Counted from the stretch's first letter, positions 10,442 through 22,178 are shown. The stretch is 64,000 nt of DNA from Perkinsus olseni (GCA_013115135.1 JABANP010000227.1:1-64000), one strand, 5' to 3'. A program made the numbers and translations. The notes: a model not told the origin generated them from the letters alone.

Positions 10442-12555
10442 AGAACCGGTGATCCACATTTCCGAGGTCAGCAGCAGAAAGGCGAGAGCATGAATCGCTC
10501 GCTTGGTCATCTGAATCTGCGAGCAATCAGACCCTGACCCGGCCGGCTTCTCCGTTAGACGAAGCTCCTCACCATAAAGTGTGTAGGCGGCGGTTGATGT
10601 ACTCCCGATCATCTCGGAATACAGTGTCTCCTCTGCCGCGATATCACCGGAGAAGCGCAGACCCAGTGCCGGGAATCTACGGGAGAGAATCTCATACAGG
10701 GACGGCGAGTCGGGAGACAGACCTCAGGAAGTAGTTGCGGACGTAACTCTTGAGGCAGGGCGACGCGAGAAGCTCTATCGTCGACGGGCGGTCTCCCTGA
10801 AGAGTTGCTTCGGCACTCAAGGCTACGTGGCCGCTCACTAACCTGCTTGAGGTTCATCAGTCTATGGCAGATTCCCAACATCTTCAAATCGTGGAGACCG
10901 TCAGGTGGTGGTCGATCATAAGTACCCTCCACAATACTCCGGGCGACGGTAGCGATGGGGCCCCTGTCCAGGAGAGAGAAGAAACGATAGTTCTCTCAGT
11001 GTTCTCCTCTGTGGAGATCTCACCGGAATGCTTTAAGGCCACTGAGCATCTCATACAGGACGCAGCCAAGGCTGTACATATCGGACTGCCTAGAGCAGGA
11101 TGAGCCTGTTGAAGGGGGCACTCAGGCACACGATACTGGCAGATAGTCCAGAGCTGGGTTACCCTGGAGTTCCTCTGGACTACAGTAAGCTATGGCTCCA
11201 ACCAAAGATACTTGACTACCACCAAACCTAAAGTGGGCGGCTGCACTAGATCGCCCGGCATACAGCTCACCTAACACTCTCATCCTTAGCAAGCCCTAGG
11301 TCCGCTATCTTCAAGAGAGTTCGGTCCCTCGTGAGCAGGAGGTTGTCGGGCTTGATATCTCGGTGGATGATCTAAACCCCAGTGGGGACGTGGTCTGATA
11401 GCACGCTTCCCACCCGGGCTCACATTGAGGGAGTGAATGACGGCCATGCCCATGCCAAGTTGCATGAGCCATTCCCTCGCTGTTTTCTTGGATAATCTAA
11501 CGTCTTTGTTTTTATACCTGTGCTTGAGTCTGGTTACGCTACCCAACTTTCCCCTACTCGTCGAGGACGTCTCGTAAGCTTCCTCCATCGACAAACTCCA
11601 TCACTGTGGAGGGGTAAGCATGACCCGCATTCGTTGCTCTCCTCATTACCTATCTTCAGGCTCTCGTTATCATTCGACGTCCAAGCTTCGACCATCGTCA
11701 CGATGTTTGGTGAGAGCTTCGACAAACGCGCGAGGATTCCGATTTCTCTCTGCGCTTTGTTTGCTTCTTCAGCTGAGCCTCCTAGGTCAACCAGTGACGT
11801 GAGATCTGTGAGTTCGGAGCGACAATGATGTGGCTTTCTTAGACCGGCAATTGGCAACATCGGGAAACGAAAATGGCAGCGGAAATGCATTGGCAAAGCA
11901 GCATCATCCACAAATTGTAGATTGCAATAGAATTGCCGAATACTACACCATTTCCCGATCAAATCAAAGCTTTTCTCAGCTGATTTGAAAGAGCATGGAA
12001 AGCGGAATCAAGTTTCAAAAAAAGTTTTCATGCACTTTCAACTACGTCACCAAAGTTGGAGAAACTCGTGTCACCATATTGACTCTCACTCCCCATGCTG
12101 TTGAATCAAATTTGCTCATGAATCCAGATTCGGTGAGAAGGCGAATTCAGTTTGAAATTTTTTTTAACTTCGGTGACACTCGCTAAGTTGCTATCAGAAA
12201 TCGTTTAAACTGACCGAGGAAGATTTCATTTGATCGGGAAATGGTGAAGTACATCTAGAGAAGCGGTTGCAAGTGATGACGGCAACTGAACAGAGTCGGG
12301 CCCACCCGGTAACAGCACCCACCTGAGTCCGCGTGTAGATTGATGTCCTTCATGGCGAAGACAGCCCCGTCTGATATCCTTCGCACCTGAGGACCGTGCT
12401 CCCCACAGTTGGCGTGAAACTACCTTACAGGGATGCCGTAGCTGCCTTACCTGGCTGACAAGGCCGGAGGATCCCCTCCCCAGAACTCTGGCCACTTGGT
12501 ACTGCTCATGGGCGGGCGATTCAATGAGATCCTCTGCGGGGGTGCGGCGACGCAT
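10259..12555 (-). CDS. NEK-like protein kinase, copy 1
   Basis: Ser/Thr kinase with exons down the strand: Gly-loop [10 protein letters not shown] near 12480; [17 protein letters not shown] with the ATP-binding Lys near 12360; helix C and beta4 segment [17 protein letters not shown] near 11700; MAVIHSLN then [10 protein letters not shown] near 11350; DLG in place of DFG near 11295; [11 protein letters not shown] near 11180; [15 protein letters not shown] near 11050; end of lobe [13 protein letters not shown] near 10780. A short C-terminal extension ends LKRWGVA at 10259. Introns are about 50 nt, for instance before HRD. The DLG triad occurs in NEK6/7. The start ATG at 12555 matches copy 2. 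A 301-bp inverted-repeat element sits in an intron or exon gap at 11946-12246. All catalytic residues persist. Confidence 0.8.
11946..12246. mobile_element. MITE-like element with terminal inverted repeats
   Basis: Ends are exact reverse complements: CACCATTTCCCGATCAAAT at 11946-11964 and its complement at 12228-12246. The 301-bp element is AT-rich, holds no transposase frame, and is absent from the equivalent place in kinase copy 2. No clear target-site duplication is visible, so the superfamily is unknown. It probably moved with help from a transposase elsewhere. Confidence 0.85.
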
Positions 12556-13584
12556 CGGGTTAGCTGTTCATCAGGGAAAAACGGTAAAACGCCTGCACGA
12601 GAAGACACCCATAAAGAGACCCACTTGATTCACTGCCTCGGAGTCGGGTCAAAGTTATCGGCGCCAGAGCCTTGGTCGATGAGAGGCTGGGTACCAGTAG
12701 TGTGCAATGCTTGCACATAATCCGCCTTGGCCATTCTCCTGGACTAGGATCCATCTCAAGACATCAAGGTGAGAGCGCCGGCCCCAGATCGGAGGCATGC
12801 ACCGGTGGTGGGTGATATCAGCGAGTTCATAGACCGTTGAGCTATCATTGTGATGATGACCATGTTACACCTTGTCATGATTCGCTTGGCTTAACATACT
12901 CTAGTCGCCTGCTGCCAGGTGAAATACTAAGAAGCGTGACCTCTAGTGGGATTGCCTCACGATTCCTTTGGGTTATTGTAGACCACGACCTACAGGAGAG
13001 GTTGATACGGGAGTGCATCTGATCGAGCATCCAGACTCGGCTGAGGATGAAGAGCTTCTTGCTTCCGAATTTTCATGATACCGAGATTGTGTGTGAAGAC
13101 TCCTAGCCATGAGTTGAACCGATTCAAGGTTCATCGGTGCCAGGGCCTCTACTGGCATACCGTTAATTACCACCACCATTCAGGAGGACACTAGAAAACT
13201 GCCTGATACGGTATAGACTACGACCCATCAGCCTCTGCATCCTACTACCTCGCATCCGCCACAACCGCACCCATGAACCTTTATAGTGTTGCTCCTCTCT
13301 GCTTCTTAGAATGAACTACTTCGAAGAGCGATTTTCGAACCACCCCGAGGCCACCCTGCTCCGCACGTTCTCCTCGAACGCTCATGGTGCCCACTTGATA
13401 ATTTCGCTCACGCAGACCTCTCCCAAGTGTGATTGCTACGACGACCAGGAACCCCTCCAGTGGGTTGCCATCGCCTCATCTTTACATCATCGTTCTTCGT
13501 GATAAGCTCGGCGAGGTCGGCGCCTCAACGTCAGAATATCACGATTCCTGCCTCTCATCTTATGGATTTCGAGCTCGATTGACA
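12556..13584. other. spacer between the two kinase copies
   Basis: Upstream flank of kinase copy 1. No domain or long coding-like frame was found on either strand. It should contain the promoter of copy 1, but no element can be named. Confidence 0.5.
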
Positions 13585-14296
13585 ACACAAACCTGAGCAC
13601 TGCTGAATGGACGTCTCCAATGTGCATGCGATAGTAGCAAAACATCTATGTAATATCATTTGATACAGCCGAGAAGGCAGTTGGTTTCCTCCTTCTCGGA
13701 GGTGATTCGCCGCTGGGCGCCGCTGAGGCAAAGACGTGGGCCACGCAAGACAGAGATGCCAACTCACACTGACTGGCTGGGTCGTTGGAGAAAAACTGCC
13801 TCCCAGGCAATGGTGCCGCTCGTTGACGACGGACCCACACCATCTTACGGCTAAACTCAGCAAGAACCCTACCAAGGAGAGATGCCGAAGCTGCTGCCGA
13901 CCTTAAGAAACCATCGCCACGCTTCCAGCAGGCTTTGCTCCCATGGGATTCCTCTTCCTGGGGAGGATGACGACATTGGAAATTATAAGACGATTCGACC
14001 ATACATCGAGATGCCAGGTGACTGGTCGTCCAAGAGAGTCCTTCCCGTCTAAGATCCAAGACCCAGTCTGCAAATCCCTGAAGCTGACACTAACGATTTA
14101 TTCTCGGTTCAAGCGACCCCCCACCGTTTGAGGTGTAGATCTTGGTTAGGGAGCTCCGGGACATGTACCGGTCCCGCTCCATTGACCACAATCCGGCCGC
14201 CATAAGCACTGAACCACTCGTCAGCTAGGACCTGAGGGGGTCGGACGACTATTACAACTCTCCATGAAAAGATCCTCAGTACCTCCGTGTGGTAGA
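13585..14296 (+). repeat. duplicated segment B (3' end and downstream of kinase copy 2)
   Basis: Partner of 9735-10441. Identity is very high from 13890 to 14296 and stops abruptly at the end of the shared stretch CTCCGTGTGGTAGAA. Seen beside the more diverged kinase exons, this points to gene conversion or a second, later duplication. Confidence 0.9.
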
Positions 14297-16159
14297 AACA
14301 CCTTCCCGCGCAGCTGAGTTTTTCAGCAGAAGGCAAAGAACAAGAATCGCTCGACTGGTCATCTGAATAAACCATCGGCAAGCCTCTACTAGAGAACCAT
14401 ATATTCGGCGACCAATCAGCGTGATAACTTATCACCGATAAGATTAAGATGACCCAGATTAAGAGAAAGGGATGGAGGTGGTCTCACCGTCGACTGAGTA
14501 GGCGGCGGTCGACAAGCTCGCGACCACTTCGGGTAGGGTGTCCACTCAGCAGAAATATCTTCGGCGAGACGCAGCCGCAGGTCCGGGAATCTACGGTAGC
14601 AAATGGCAACAAGCAGCAGCTGAGAACTAGGCAAGGGAACCTGTGAAAGTGTTTACGGACGTGTCTTTTGAGGCAAGGGGACGCAAGGAGCTCTACCGCC
14701 GACGGTCGCTCGGTCTGGGCAGACACTTTAAGTACGCGAGACTGCGTGACCGTCCACTTACCTGCTTCAGGTGCATTAGTCTTTGACAGAGAGCAACCAA
14801 CTCAGAATCTAGAGGGCCGTGAGGCGGCAGTTGGTCATAGTCGCCTTCAACTATACTGCGCGCCACCGTAGCAATAGGGCCTCTGACGCCGATGACCTTT
14901 GACCGGGTCCTAGAATTCCCCAATCTCACTGGAATGCTTTCGCTCCGCTGAGCATCTCATACAGGACGCAGCCGACGCTGTACATGTCCGAACGCCTGGT
15001 GCAAGAAGAGCCTGCTAAGCGCATGCAGACACATCGTGAGTCGCGGCGGTCGACTGTCGTACCCTGGAGTTCCTCTGGGCTGCAGTAAGTGATCGCGCCG
15101 ACGAAAGATGCTCGGGTAGAAGCAATCCTAGTGCGGAGACTGCACTCGGTCGTCCGGCACTCAGCTTACTTAACACTCTCCACCTTAGCAAGGCCAAGGT
15201 CCGCTATCTTCAAGAGAGTTCGGTCCCTCGTGAGCAGGAGGTTGTCGGGCTTGATATCTCGGTGGATGATCTAAACCCAGTGGGGACGTGGTCTGGTAGC
15301 GCGCTTCCCGACCCGGGCTCACGTTGTGCGAGTGAATGACAGCCATCCCCATGCCAAGTTGCATCAGCCAATCTTTGGTTGTCCCCCTGGAAAGTCTTTG
15401 ATCCCTTTGCCTGTACCTGCAGTTCAATCTCGCCGCACTACCCAGGCAGCTGTGGTGTACTCGTCGAGGACGTCTCGTAAGCTTCCTCCATCGACACACT
15501 CCATCACTATGGAGGGGTAAGCATGTCCCGCATTCGTTGCTGTCCTCGTTACCTATCTTCAGGCTCTCGCCATCATCCGACGTCCAAGCTTCGACCATCG
15601 TCACGATGTTCGGCGAAAGCTTCGATAACCGCGTGAGAATTTCGGTCTCTCGCTGGGCCCGGGTCCCTGCCTCGACCGAAATATCCTCCTCGGACTCCAA
15701 GGCGGCATCTGTTGGAATTCGCCTCGTCGGAATATCCCCATGACCAAGCCCCTAGCGACTGGTCGGACTCGATTTCTAGCAGCCGCCATTCATGTCGAAG
15801 CGAGGAGGAAGATTTTTATCGACGATTTGCGTATCGCCATAACAGGGATACGGCCATAGGACATACTCTCGGCATCACTCACAATAGAATCGCTAATGGG
15901 AAGAGCTACGATCGATGCCAAACGTCCAGGGTCCCACAGAAGTCAGCTCGTAGATCGATCTCCTTGAGGGCGAAGACCGCATCATCCGACAGCCGGCGCA
16001 CCTGAGCTGCGTAGCGTCCAATGTGACCTAAGTTGTCCAAGGCCTGCTCTTCACCTGGCTAACGACACCGTAAGATCCCCTTCCCAAGGCCTTGACAACT
16101 TGGTACTGCTCCGCCGAAGGTGATTGGAAGACATCCTCTGTTCCTCCACCCTGCTGCAT
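14109..16159 (-). CDS. NEK-like protein kinase, copy 2
   Basis: Tandem paralogue of the gene at 10259-12555, with the same exon order. The Gly-loop [11 protein letters not shown] is near 16080, VFALKEIDL near 15970, [17 protein letters not shown] near 15600, and MAVIHSHN joins through a 52-nt GT-AG intron to [12 protein letters not shown] near 15265. DLGLAK follows near 15195, then [11 protein letters not shown] near 15080, [16 protein letters not shown] near 14960, and [13 protein letters not shown] near 14700. The C-terminal tail ends LKRWGVA at 14109. The ATG at 16159 aligns with the start of copy 1. It lacks the inverted-repeat element present in copy 1. Catalytic Lys, HRD and DLG are all kept, so both copies may be active. 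Confidence 0.8.
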
Positions 16160-16511
16160 CAGATTAGCTTCATTGTGAATGAATATACTTCCAAAAGGGC
16201 TCTCAAAACGTAGGTTCACGCGGTTTGCAGTCGGCAGTCGCGCGGAAAAAGTGAAATTGGCAAACAAAAAACGCTTCGCTCCGCCAAAATTTGTCTTGAC
16301 AACCGCGTTGCAACCGCAGTGATCAAGTCCTTAGCGGTCCTTTTTCAGCATGACAAAGCGTAGTAGCACCATCCTCTCGTACACAGCAGTGTCGGTGTGG
16401 TGCGGTAGCGCTTCGGAAGGATTCTGGTCGGGGTAGGAAGTAGAGTTTGAGTAGCCGGCGGACGTCACTCGATTAGCTATACGATAGAGGACATCGGTGT
16501 AGTTGTAAAAG

Positions 16512-18946
16512 ATGACCTCCCCTCACCTACCGATATTCGAGCCCCTCGTGCTCCCGGACGCAGACTCCGAAGAATGGGGCCCTCATCAGATTGGCGGATC
16601 GACATCCGTCAGCGGAATCCCTGGTAGAAACGGGCGGGAGTATCTTGAGGTTGAGCGGGAAAGATACAAAATAGGTCAACTTTTGACGTTTAGGTGATCT
16701 CATTTCACTGGTCGACGGTTATCGCAATGTCCGAGTTTGCGATTTCTCGCAGCAAGGCAAGCGTATCAGGGATATGCAAGCCGCCCAGGGCTACAACCGG
16801 GGCCGCGTGAGCGCCACCCCGAGCGAGGAAGAGGACAAGGGCTTCCAATTGGTGGATACCTCCTCAGCTCCTCGGAAGCACCATGTCAACAAGTACTACC
16901 ACTCTTCAGCCCGTCGTGCAGTGGTCCACTTCTATCACACAGGTACAGCCAGCCTCGGTGGCAGGACCATCGTAACAACCGTTACCAACAGCAGCATCAG
17001 CATCAGCGCGATGGCCGGTATCAACGGGGCGGCAGAACCGGCGGTGGACGCCAGCAGAGTGCCTACCAACAGGGCTGGGGTCGAGGCCAAGGCGTTGCTC
17101 GGGGCATTAAGGATTGGAGTGTCAGCCCTAACCCTGATTGGCAGGTAAGTCCTCGTTCCTTTCACTTGGTTCAATCTCACATCATGGCTCTGTCAGCTCG
17201 TTCGAGAGTTGCCCTTCACTCTCCTCGCCAAGGCTCATGTGGATCCTAAGAACGTCGCCTACGAGGATCTCGTATGGTGTGGTACTGGACTCAAGGCTTA
17301 TGAGAAGACCTACGATAGGGTCTCTCCCAAACGTAGTGACCTCATCATCAGTTAGGGTACTCTGTTGTATGGTCTCTTTTTCCCTCAGTCACTAAGTCTT
17401 TGAAGCAGTATCCTGATATTGCCTTCTATAACGTATCCACGGGTCAAGATCCGGTCATCGAGCAGCTACTGACTAACCAGCCGGTTGCCAAGGGCCAGAA
17501 CGTCACTGTGGCTTGCACGGACAGCGTAATGGATGCGATCAAGGGGGAGTCTCGAGATGGCACTCGCCTCCTTCTTTTAGGTTCTCTCGGTGATGATGGC
17601 CGCCAATCGATCGGTATACTCCTGGGATCTCGTCATCACGCGGCTGGACAACACCATCCTTATTGACACGCGCGAGGGTTCTAACTTGGACATGCTCACC
17701 GTCAATGAAACCAGTGAGTTCGATCGCTCCAACGCTGCGTTCGCCCATTGTCGGTTCGTCTCAGGTAGTGAGCCTCCGGCGACTCACCCTGGTGAGGGTG
17801 AGGGCGCTAATACAGAAGCCTTCAATACCGTGTACAAGGTTGGCGAGGAGGCCACCTGCATCAACCAGAATCTCACTGTTCAGGCAAGTCACACGCTTGC
17901 GGACGGAAGGGTGATGATTGTGCGTTATGGTTAGCTTTTGTCGTCTACTCTTCCCGAGAAGGAGAACGAGTACCCGAACCCCTTCGACCAGCGGGATGAG
18001 GATGAGGACGAGGTAGAGGAGGAAGAAGAGGCCCTTCCGCCTAGCAACGTAGCCTACAGGTAGCCAATCCCATGGCGGCTATTGATGAGTATCTCTGCGT
18101 TGACAGGTACCGTAAGGTGGATCTACCTCGCGTGCCTGAGGAGAGTAAGAGCCGCAACATCTCGATGATCGTCCGTACCGAGGTTGATGCTTACGTGCCG
18201 CAGCCCGAGGGTCAGGAGCCTGTCTACGCCAAGATACGTGCTCTCAACGAGTAGGGTGGTGACGAAAAGGTGGAATAAGTATTGGCTCATGTTCAGGATA
18301 CCATCGACTCAGCAGCAGAAGCAGCCTTGGAGGTCCTCCTTGGAGTCTCAGAAGGGCGCCGTCTTGGCCACTGAGGTCAGCCGAATGCCACCTTTCAGTT
18401 TTTATAGGAAGAAGCCTTGTCGTTTGTCAGGTTCACAATAACGCCTTCAAGCTGGGTCGCTGGGTGGCAAGCGCCCTACTTGCTGGCACCAACGTGTTCA
18501 AGCTCGGCTACGTTACTCGTGCCCGCATGAATGACCCCTTCCACCACTCCCTTCTCAGCGTGCAAACTTACAAGACTGAGGAGTTCGCCAAGCAAATTGG
18601 GTGGGCAAGGGAGCAGCGTCCGTCGGCTATCACTGACCGATTTTATTTCAGAATGAACACCTCGAATGCCTTCGGCATCGTGCAGGCCATTGTTGACTTG
18701 GTCATGCAGTACAAGGCCCCTGGCGCTGACGACGAGGAGGAGGAAGAGGAGGGTGCGTCCTTCGCTGGCAAGTTCCTGCTGCTCAAGGAACCATCTAAGA
18801 GCATGATCAGGCTATACGCTGTAATAACCGATCAATTCCGTTTGGAGTGGTATCACCGGGTTCCTCAGGTACCGTGGGAAGAGTTTGAGGAGTCTGATGG
18901 TGAGGAAGAGATGTCCGAGTCGGAGGACGAAGAGGAAGAGGAGTAG
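16512..18946 (+). CDS. EIF3D: translation initiation factor eIF3 subunit d
   Basis: eIF3d is a peripheral subunit of the eIF3 complex on the 40S ribosome and can bind mRNA caps. About ten exons can be followed: start MTSPHLPIFEP; GFQLVDTSS near 16845; an Arg/Gln-rich RNA-binding stretch at 16945-17110; DLVWCGTGLKAYEKTYDRV near 17270; NVTVACTDS joined through a 55-nt intron to VLSVMMAANRSVYSWD near 17600; LDMLTVNETSEF; INQNLTVQ; YRKVDLP; ESQKGAVLATE near 18340; ASALLAGTNVFKLGYV near 18490; FLLLKEPSKSMIRLY near 18790; and the acidic tail typical of the family, stopping at 18946. One intron (17884-17934) has a GC donor in a GCAAGT context and keeps phase. The ATG is directly preceded by AAAAG. 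Exon 1-2 joining is the least certain part. Confidence 0.93.
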
Positions 18947-19215
18947 ATGCACAGATCTGCTGATCATCACCATCCTGACGACCATTCCGAGGAAGACACG
19001 TGGTGGTCTACGACGATTGTCCAATAGTTTCTACTCGAGGGCTCCTATCCACGTAATGCGCTGCCTTGCGTTCGAGGTCCCTGTCAATAGGCTCTCATGC
19101 AGTTCCGGTCTGAGCTGCATGCCTAGCGCTCAAGCGGTTGCTTCTCCCGGCACTCTGTTTCCTAGCAGCAGCTCTTTGTCTGTCGAACTTCCCCTTTTTT
19201 TGGAGGACCTCTAGG

Positions 19216-19770
19216 ATGCCCGGAATCACTCACATGGTAGCTTTTAAGCTCAAGAAGGACGCGCCTGAAGAGGCTATACAGAGACTCATGGACTCGTGTA
19301 ACACGATGAGGGAGATTCCCATCGTCAAGGATATTAGGGTAATACTAACGACTGCTCTTCTCGGGGTGTTACTTGAGCTTTGGAGCCGAGCTTGATGAGC
19401 CCGTCTACCGAGGGGCATTTTCATGGTCGTATCACTCTACGAGTTTACTCTGTTCTTTTCAGGCTCATAGGGATCTTGGCTTGGATCCAGAGAGGAATCA
19501 CGATATGATGTTCCTTGTTAAGTTCGACTCAATCGAGGACTACAAGGCTTACAGCACCCATCCAGTTCATATGGAGATAATGAGGACCATCCTCTTGCCC
19601 ATTCTCGAGCCCGGTAGGCCGCCTCTCGCCGCTGCATCGGCCCTCCCCACGATGCTCGTCATCGTCGTTGGACGAGCGTCTCGTGACGTTTACACTGGCA
19701 GCAGGTCCTGTATGGTGAAGATGCAACGTCGTTGTCAGGTTCCCGCGCGGCGCTGCAATTCGACAACTGA
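19216..19770 (+). CDS. Dabb-domain (stress-response A/B barrel) protein, copy A
   Basis: Small dimeric ferredoxin-like barrel family found in stress-responsive and polyketide-processing proteins; the substrate is unknown here. Three exons: 19216-19338, 19463-19613 and 19739-19770, giving 101 residues. Exon 1 has the family start MPGITHMVAFKLKKDAPEEA. Exon 2 has DLGLDPERNHDMMFLVKFDS and THPVHMEIM. The last exon is only 32 nt and encodes the ending SRAALQFDN. That small exon is supported because copies B and C have an exon of exactly the same length and phase in the same place. The ATG lies one base after a long pyrimidine tract and CTCTAG, a probable trans-splice acceptor. Confidence 0.9.
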
Positions 19771-19937
19771 TTGGAGGCATCATCGACCTTTGTGTTTCGC
19801 GAGGATTCCGAGTTTCGTTTTCGCTTCGAGAGGTGATCCTTCGAGTTCTTCTCCCTGGTACGGCCATGACCTCGCTTGGTCCGTCTCTCCAGTTCTGATA
19901 GTTTGGGTCGGTCGTCTAAGACGACTCCCCTTAGAGC

Positions 19938-20483
19938 ATGCCAACTGTCACTCATATGGTATCCTTCAAGCTGAGGGAGGGCGTATCGGAAGAGGCGATC
20001 AACCAGCTCACTGCCAAATGCCTGTCAATGAAGGACAGCATCCCCGTTGTTAAGGACATTCAGGCAAGTTCACTAGGACGCGTGCCCACGGAAAAACAGG
20101 ATGGAGTGTGCTTCCCCAACGAAGAGGTTTTCGGTTGTTTTCGTTTTTCGTGACAGAAGCTCTGTGGTTCTCGAAAACGCGTGAGAGCGGTATCTGAGAG
20201 AAGTTGTTGAATAATGGCGATGGGCTGTAGAAGTAAATTGACGTTCATAACAGGTTCACAGGGACCTAGGCTTGGACCCGGAGCGGAACCAGCATATCCT
20301 GCTCCTGGTGAGCTTCGATGACGTGGAAGGTTACGTCAACTACGCCTCCAATCTTGAGCACTTGTCAGTCGTCGAGAACTTCATCAGGCCGGCGACCGTG
20401 CCAGGTAGTAGCTAGAGGTGTCAGAATGATAGGTTTAATTGCTCAGCTCAGGCTCACGGTCAGCGATGCAGTTCAAGTGGTAG
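19938..20483 (+). CDS. Dabb-domain protein, copy B
   Basis: Paralogue of 19216-19770 and closer to copy C. Exons 19938-20063, 20254-20404 and 20452-20483 (126, 151 and 32 nt; 102 residues). It starts MPTVTHMVSFKLREGVSEEA, continues DLGLDPERNQHILLLVSFDD in exon 2 and ends SRSAMQFKW. The first intron has a GC donor (CAG/GCAAGTT), while copy C has GT there. A reading without the last intron would stop at 20415, but the 32-nt exon is conserved with silent third-position changes between copies B and C, which argues that it is translated. The ATG follows CCCCTTAG by three bases. Confidence 0.9.
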
Positions 20484-20519
20484 GTTTAAGAATGTACTGT
20501 GACTTCTAAGGGACTTCAA

Positions 20520-21009
20520 TCCCACTCAATATTCACTTCCTCTCGCAAATCTGTGCGGTGTTGGAGACTCTCCAATGGAGAGATCAGGCCCTGACATCCC
20601 ATCCGCAGCTGAGCCGCTGAAACGGCTCATGTCCTTAGCATGACGGTCGGAGACTAAGTCTCTCTAGCAGTGGACGACGACGATGCACTGCGTCTCCGTC
20701 TCTTACGTTCATCCTATGGTACCTAGTGAGTTCTCGTTCCGGCCATCGAACGTTGAGTGCTCGACACAAAGATTGTCCCCTTGTGCATCCCCGAGCATCT
20801 TGTATGGCCCGTGCAAGCCTCTTTAGGCAGTATCGCGGGTTAACTTGGAGCTCCAGCAGAGGACTCCAGTATTCTGGATGGTGCAGAGTTATCGTGAGGC
20901 TAAGGTGTCTGTCTTGCTACTTGCACAGCGGGGAAAGCATCCACCAAGCCGCCTCTAGCTTCAACCGTACTGTCAGTGAAGGCTAGTCATGGCAGCAGTG
21001 GCCCTGTTA
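20520..21009. other. intergenic
   Basis: About 490 bp without a convincing coding frame between Dabb copy B and the small coiled-coil gene. No repeat was noticed. Confidence 0.5.
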
Positions 21010-21225
21010 TCACGACTCGCTGTTGATCGGTGACCTCTTGAGCTCTGCAAGCTCATCATTTATTTCTTGTAGCTTGGCAGCTTGCTCCGCGCATGGCAGA
21101 GTAGACTGGCTCTCGTCACAGTATTGATTCAACCGACGGACGTGATTCAAGATTCCGACTTGACTCACCGCGGCACTTTGCTGGCTATGATGTCTGCCCA
21201 CCAATGGCTCCGACGGGGCATTCAT
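21010..21225 (-). CDS. small coiled-coil protein, unknown
   Basis: 71-residue frame from the ATG at 21225. The C-terminal half (EQAAKLQEINDELAELKRS) is a short amphipathic helix likely to form a coiled coil, preceded by a Cys pair (QYCDESQSTLPC) reminiscent of small mitochondrial intermembrane-space proteins, though the twin CX9C pattern is absent. It runs tail-away from the plus-strand gene at 21412. The family is unknown. Confidence 0.45.
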   Translation of the reverse strand: MNAPSEPLVGRHHSQQSAAVSQVGILNHVRRLNQYCDESQSTLPCAEQAAKLQEINDELAELKRSPINSES

Positions 21226-21411
21226 GGGATTTTCAAGCGCCGTGGGTTGGGCTGCTTTATACAGGCAGCCTATCGTTCGTTCCAATAGTCCATTCTGTCC
21301 TTTTCGTAATGGAACCCGAGGCTAGTACCCCTCCCCATCTGTCAGTTTCTAATATTAATGAACCCTCTCACAACAAGCCTCCGTCCAACCACCGGCGTCG
21401 CTCGACTGGCG

Positions 21412-22178
21412 ATGGCCCGTTGCCTCACTCGAGCGTCGTTCTCTTCCCAGTCCAGCGGCACTCAGTGGGTGAACGAGACTCTCAAGGAGGAACCGAAGAG
21501 GTACTGCTGTTCTCCTTCACGTCTGCCTTGACGAGTTTCCCTCCAGCGCCGAGTCCCAACGCCCTGCACAGACATCCACTGGCAGCGGGGGCGGCACTTG
21601 GCTGACTCAAATGCTCAGAGAGAGCGAAGAACGTGATAAGAAGTTGGAGGAGGAGGATGCTACCAGGACAGGGGTACGCGGACAGAGGAAGAATTCACGG
21701 GGTATCGGTGGAGATCATGTGAGGTGGCTAGGCCTTTGAGTGAGCCCTTCCCTCGCCCTTGCAGTCTGCCTAGCTACTGAGACCGAGGCGGAGCCACCCG
21801 TCATAGGTTTGCCGACTGAGTGCCGCAGAATTTTCAAGCATCCACAGGCGCATAGATTCTGCGCTGACCGTTCCGAGCAAGTTACGCTGAACTTTTCCTA
21901 CTCCAGTTCTCCGTTCTCAGGTCCACCGCTCGGTTGTCTCATCTAGAGAACTTCCAGGACATCTATCAGAAGCTCCGAAGGAAAACGCCGTACCGTGCCC
22001 TGGCTGCTGCTATTCCTCTCACTTCGCCTTCCTCCTCAGAGACAGCGTCCTCGACCATGGTGACGTGGCCCGTAAAGTGTACGAGTACAGTCACAAGAGG
22101 GCGGAGCAGGAACGAGCGGAGAAGCAGAAGCGGGCGATGGAGAGGGCCCAGGCCACGGCCAAGGAAGAGAAGAAGTGA
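21412..22178 (+). CDS. putative mitochondrial protein with basic C-terminal helix
   Basis: The N-terminus MARCLTRASFSSQSSG looks like a mitochondrial targeting peptide (Arg, Ser, no acids). Exons are 21412-21500, then 21547-21673, an exon containing PTECRRIFKHPQAHRFCADR (about 21790-21876), 21921-21989 and 22040-22178. The last two carry LSHLENFQDIYQKLRRK and a long Lys/Glu/Ala helix ending at the TGA at 22176. The 21877-21920 intron begins GCAAGT and the next is a 50-nt GT-AG intron; both keep phase. The 5' edge of the third exon is not fixed. I recognise no named family. A subunit of a mitochondrial complex is a guess from the leader and the Cys-His segment. Confidence 0.6.

Noticed and set aside
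17530..17600. Frame break at a G5 run in eIF3d
   Set aside because: A 55-nt intron starting GTAATGG gives an exact family alignment (CTDS then VLSVMMAANRSVYSW).
19138..19215. Signal peptide on Dabb copy A (LLPALCFLAAALCLSNF)
   Set aside because: That reading begins with TTG, and the stretch is the pyrimidine tract and leader just before the true ATG at 19216.
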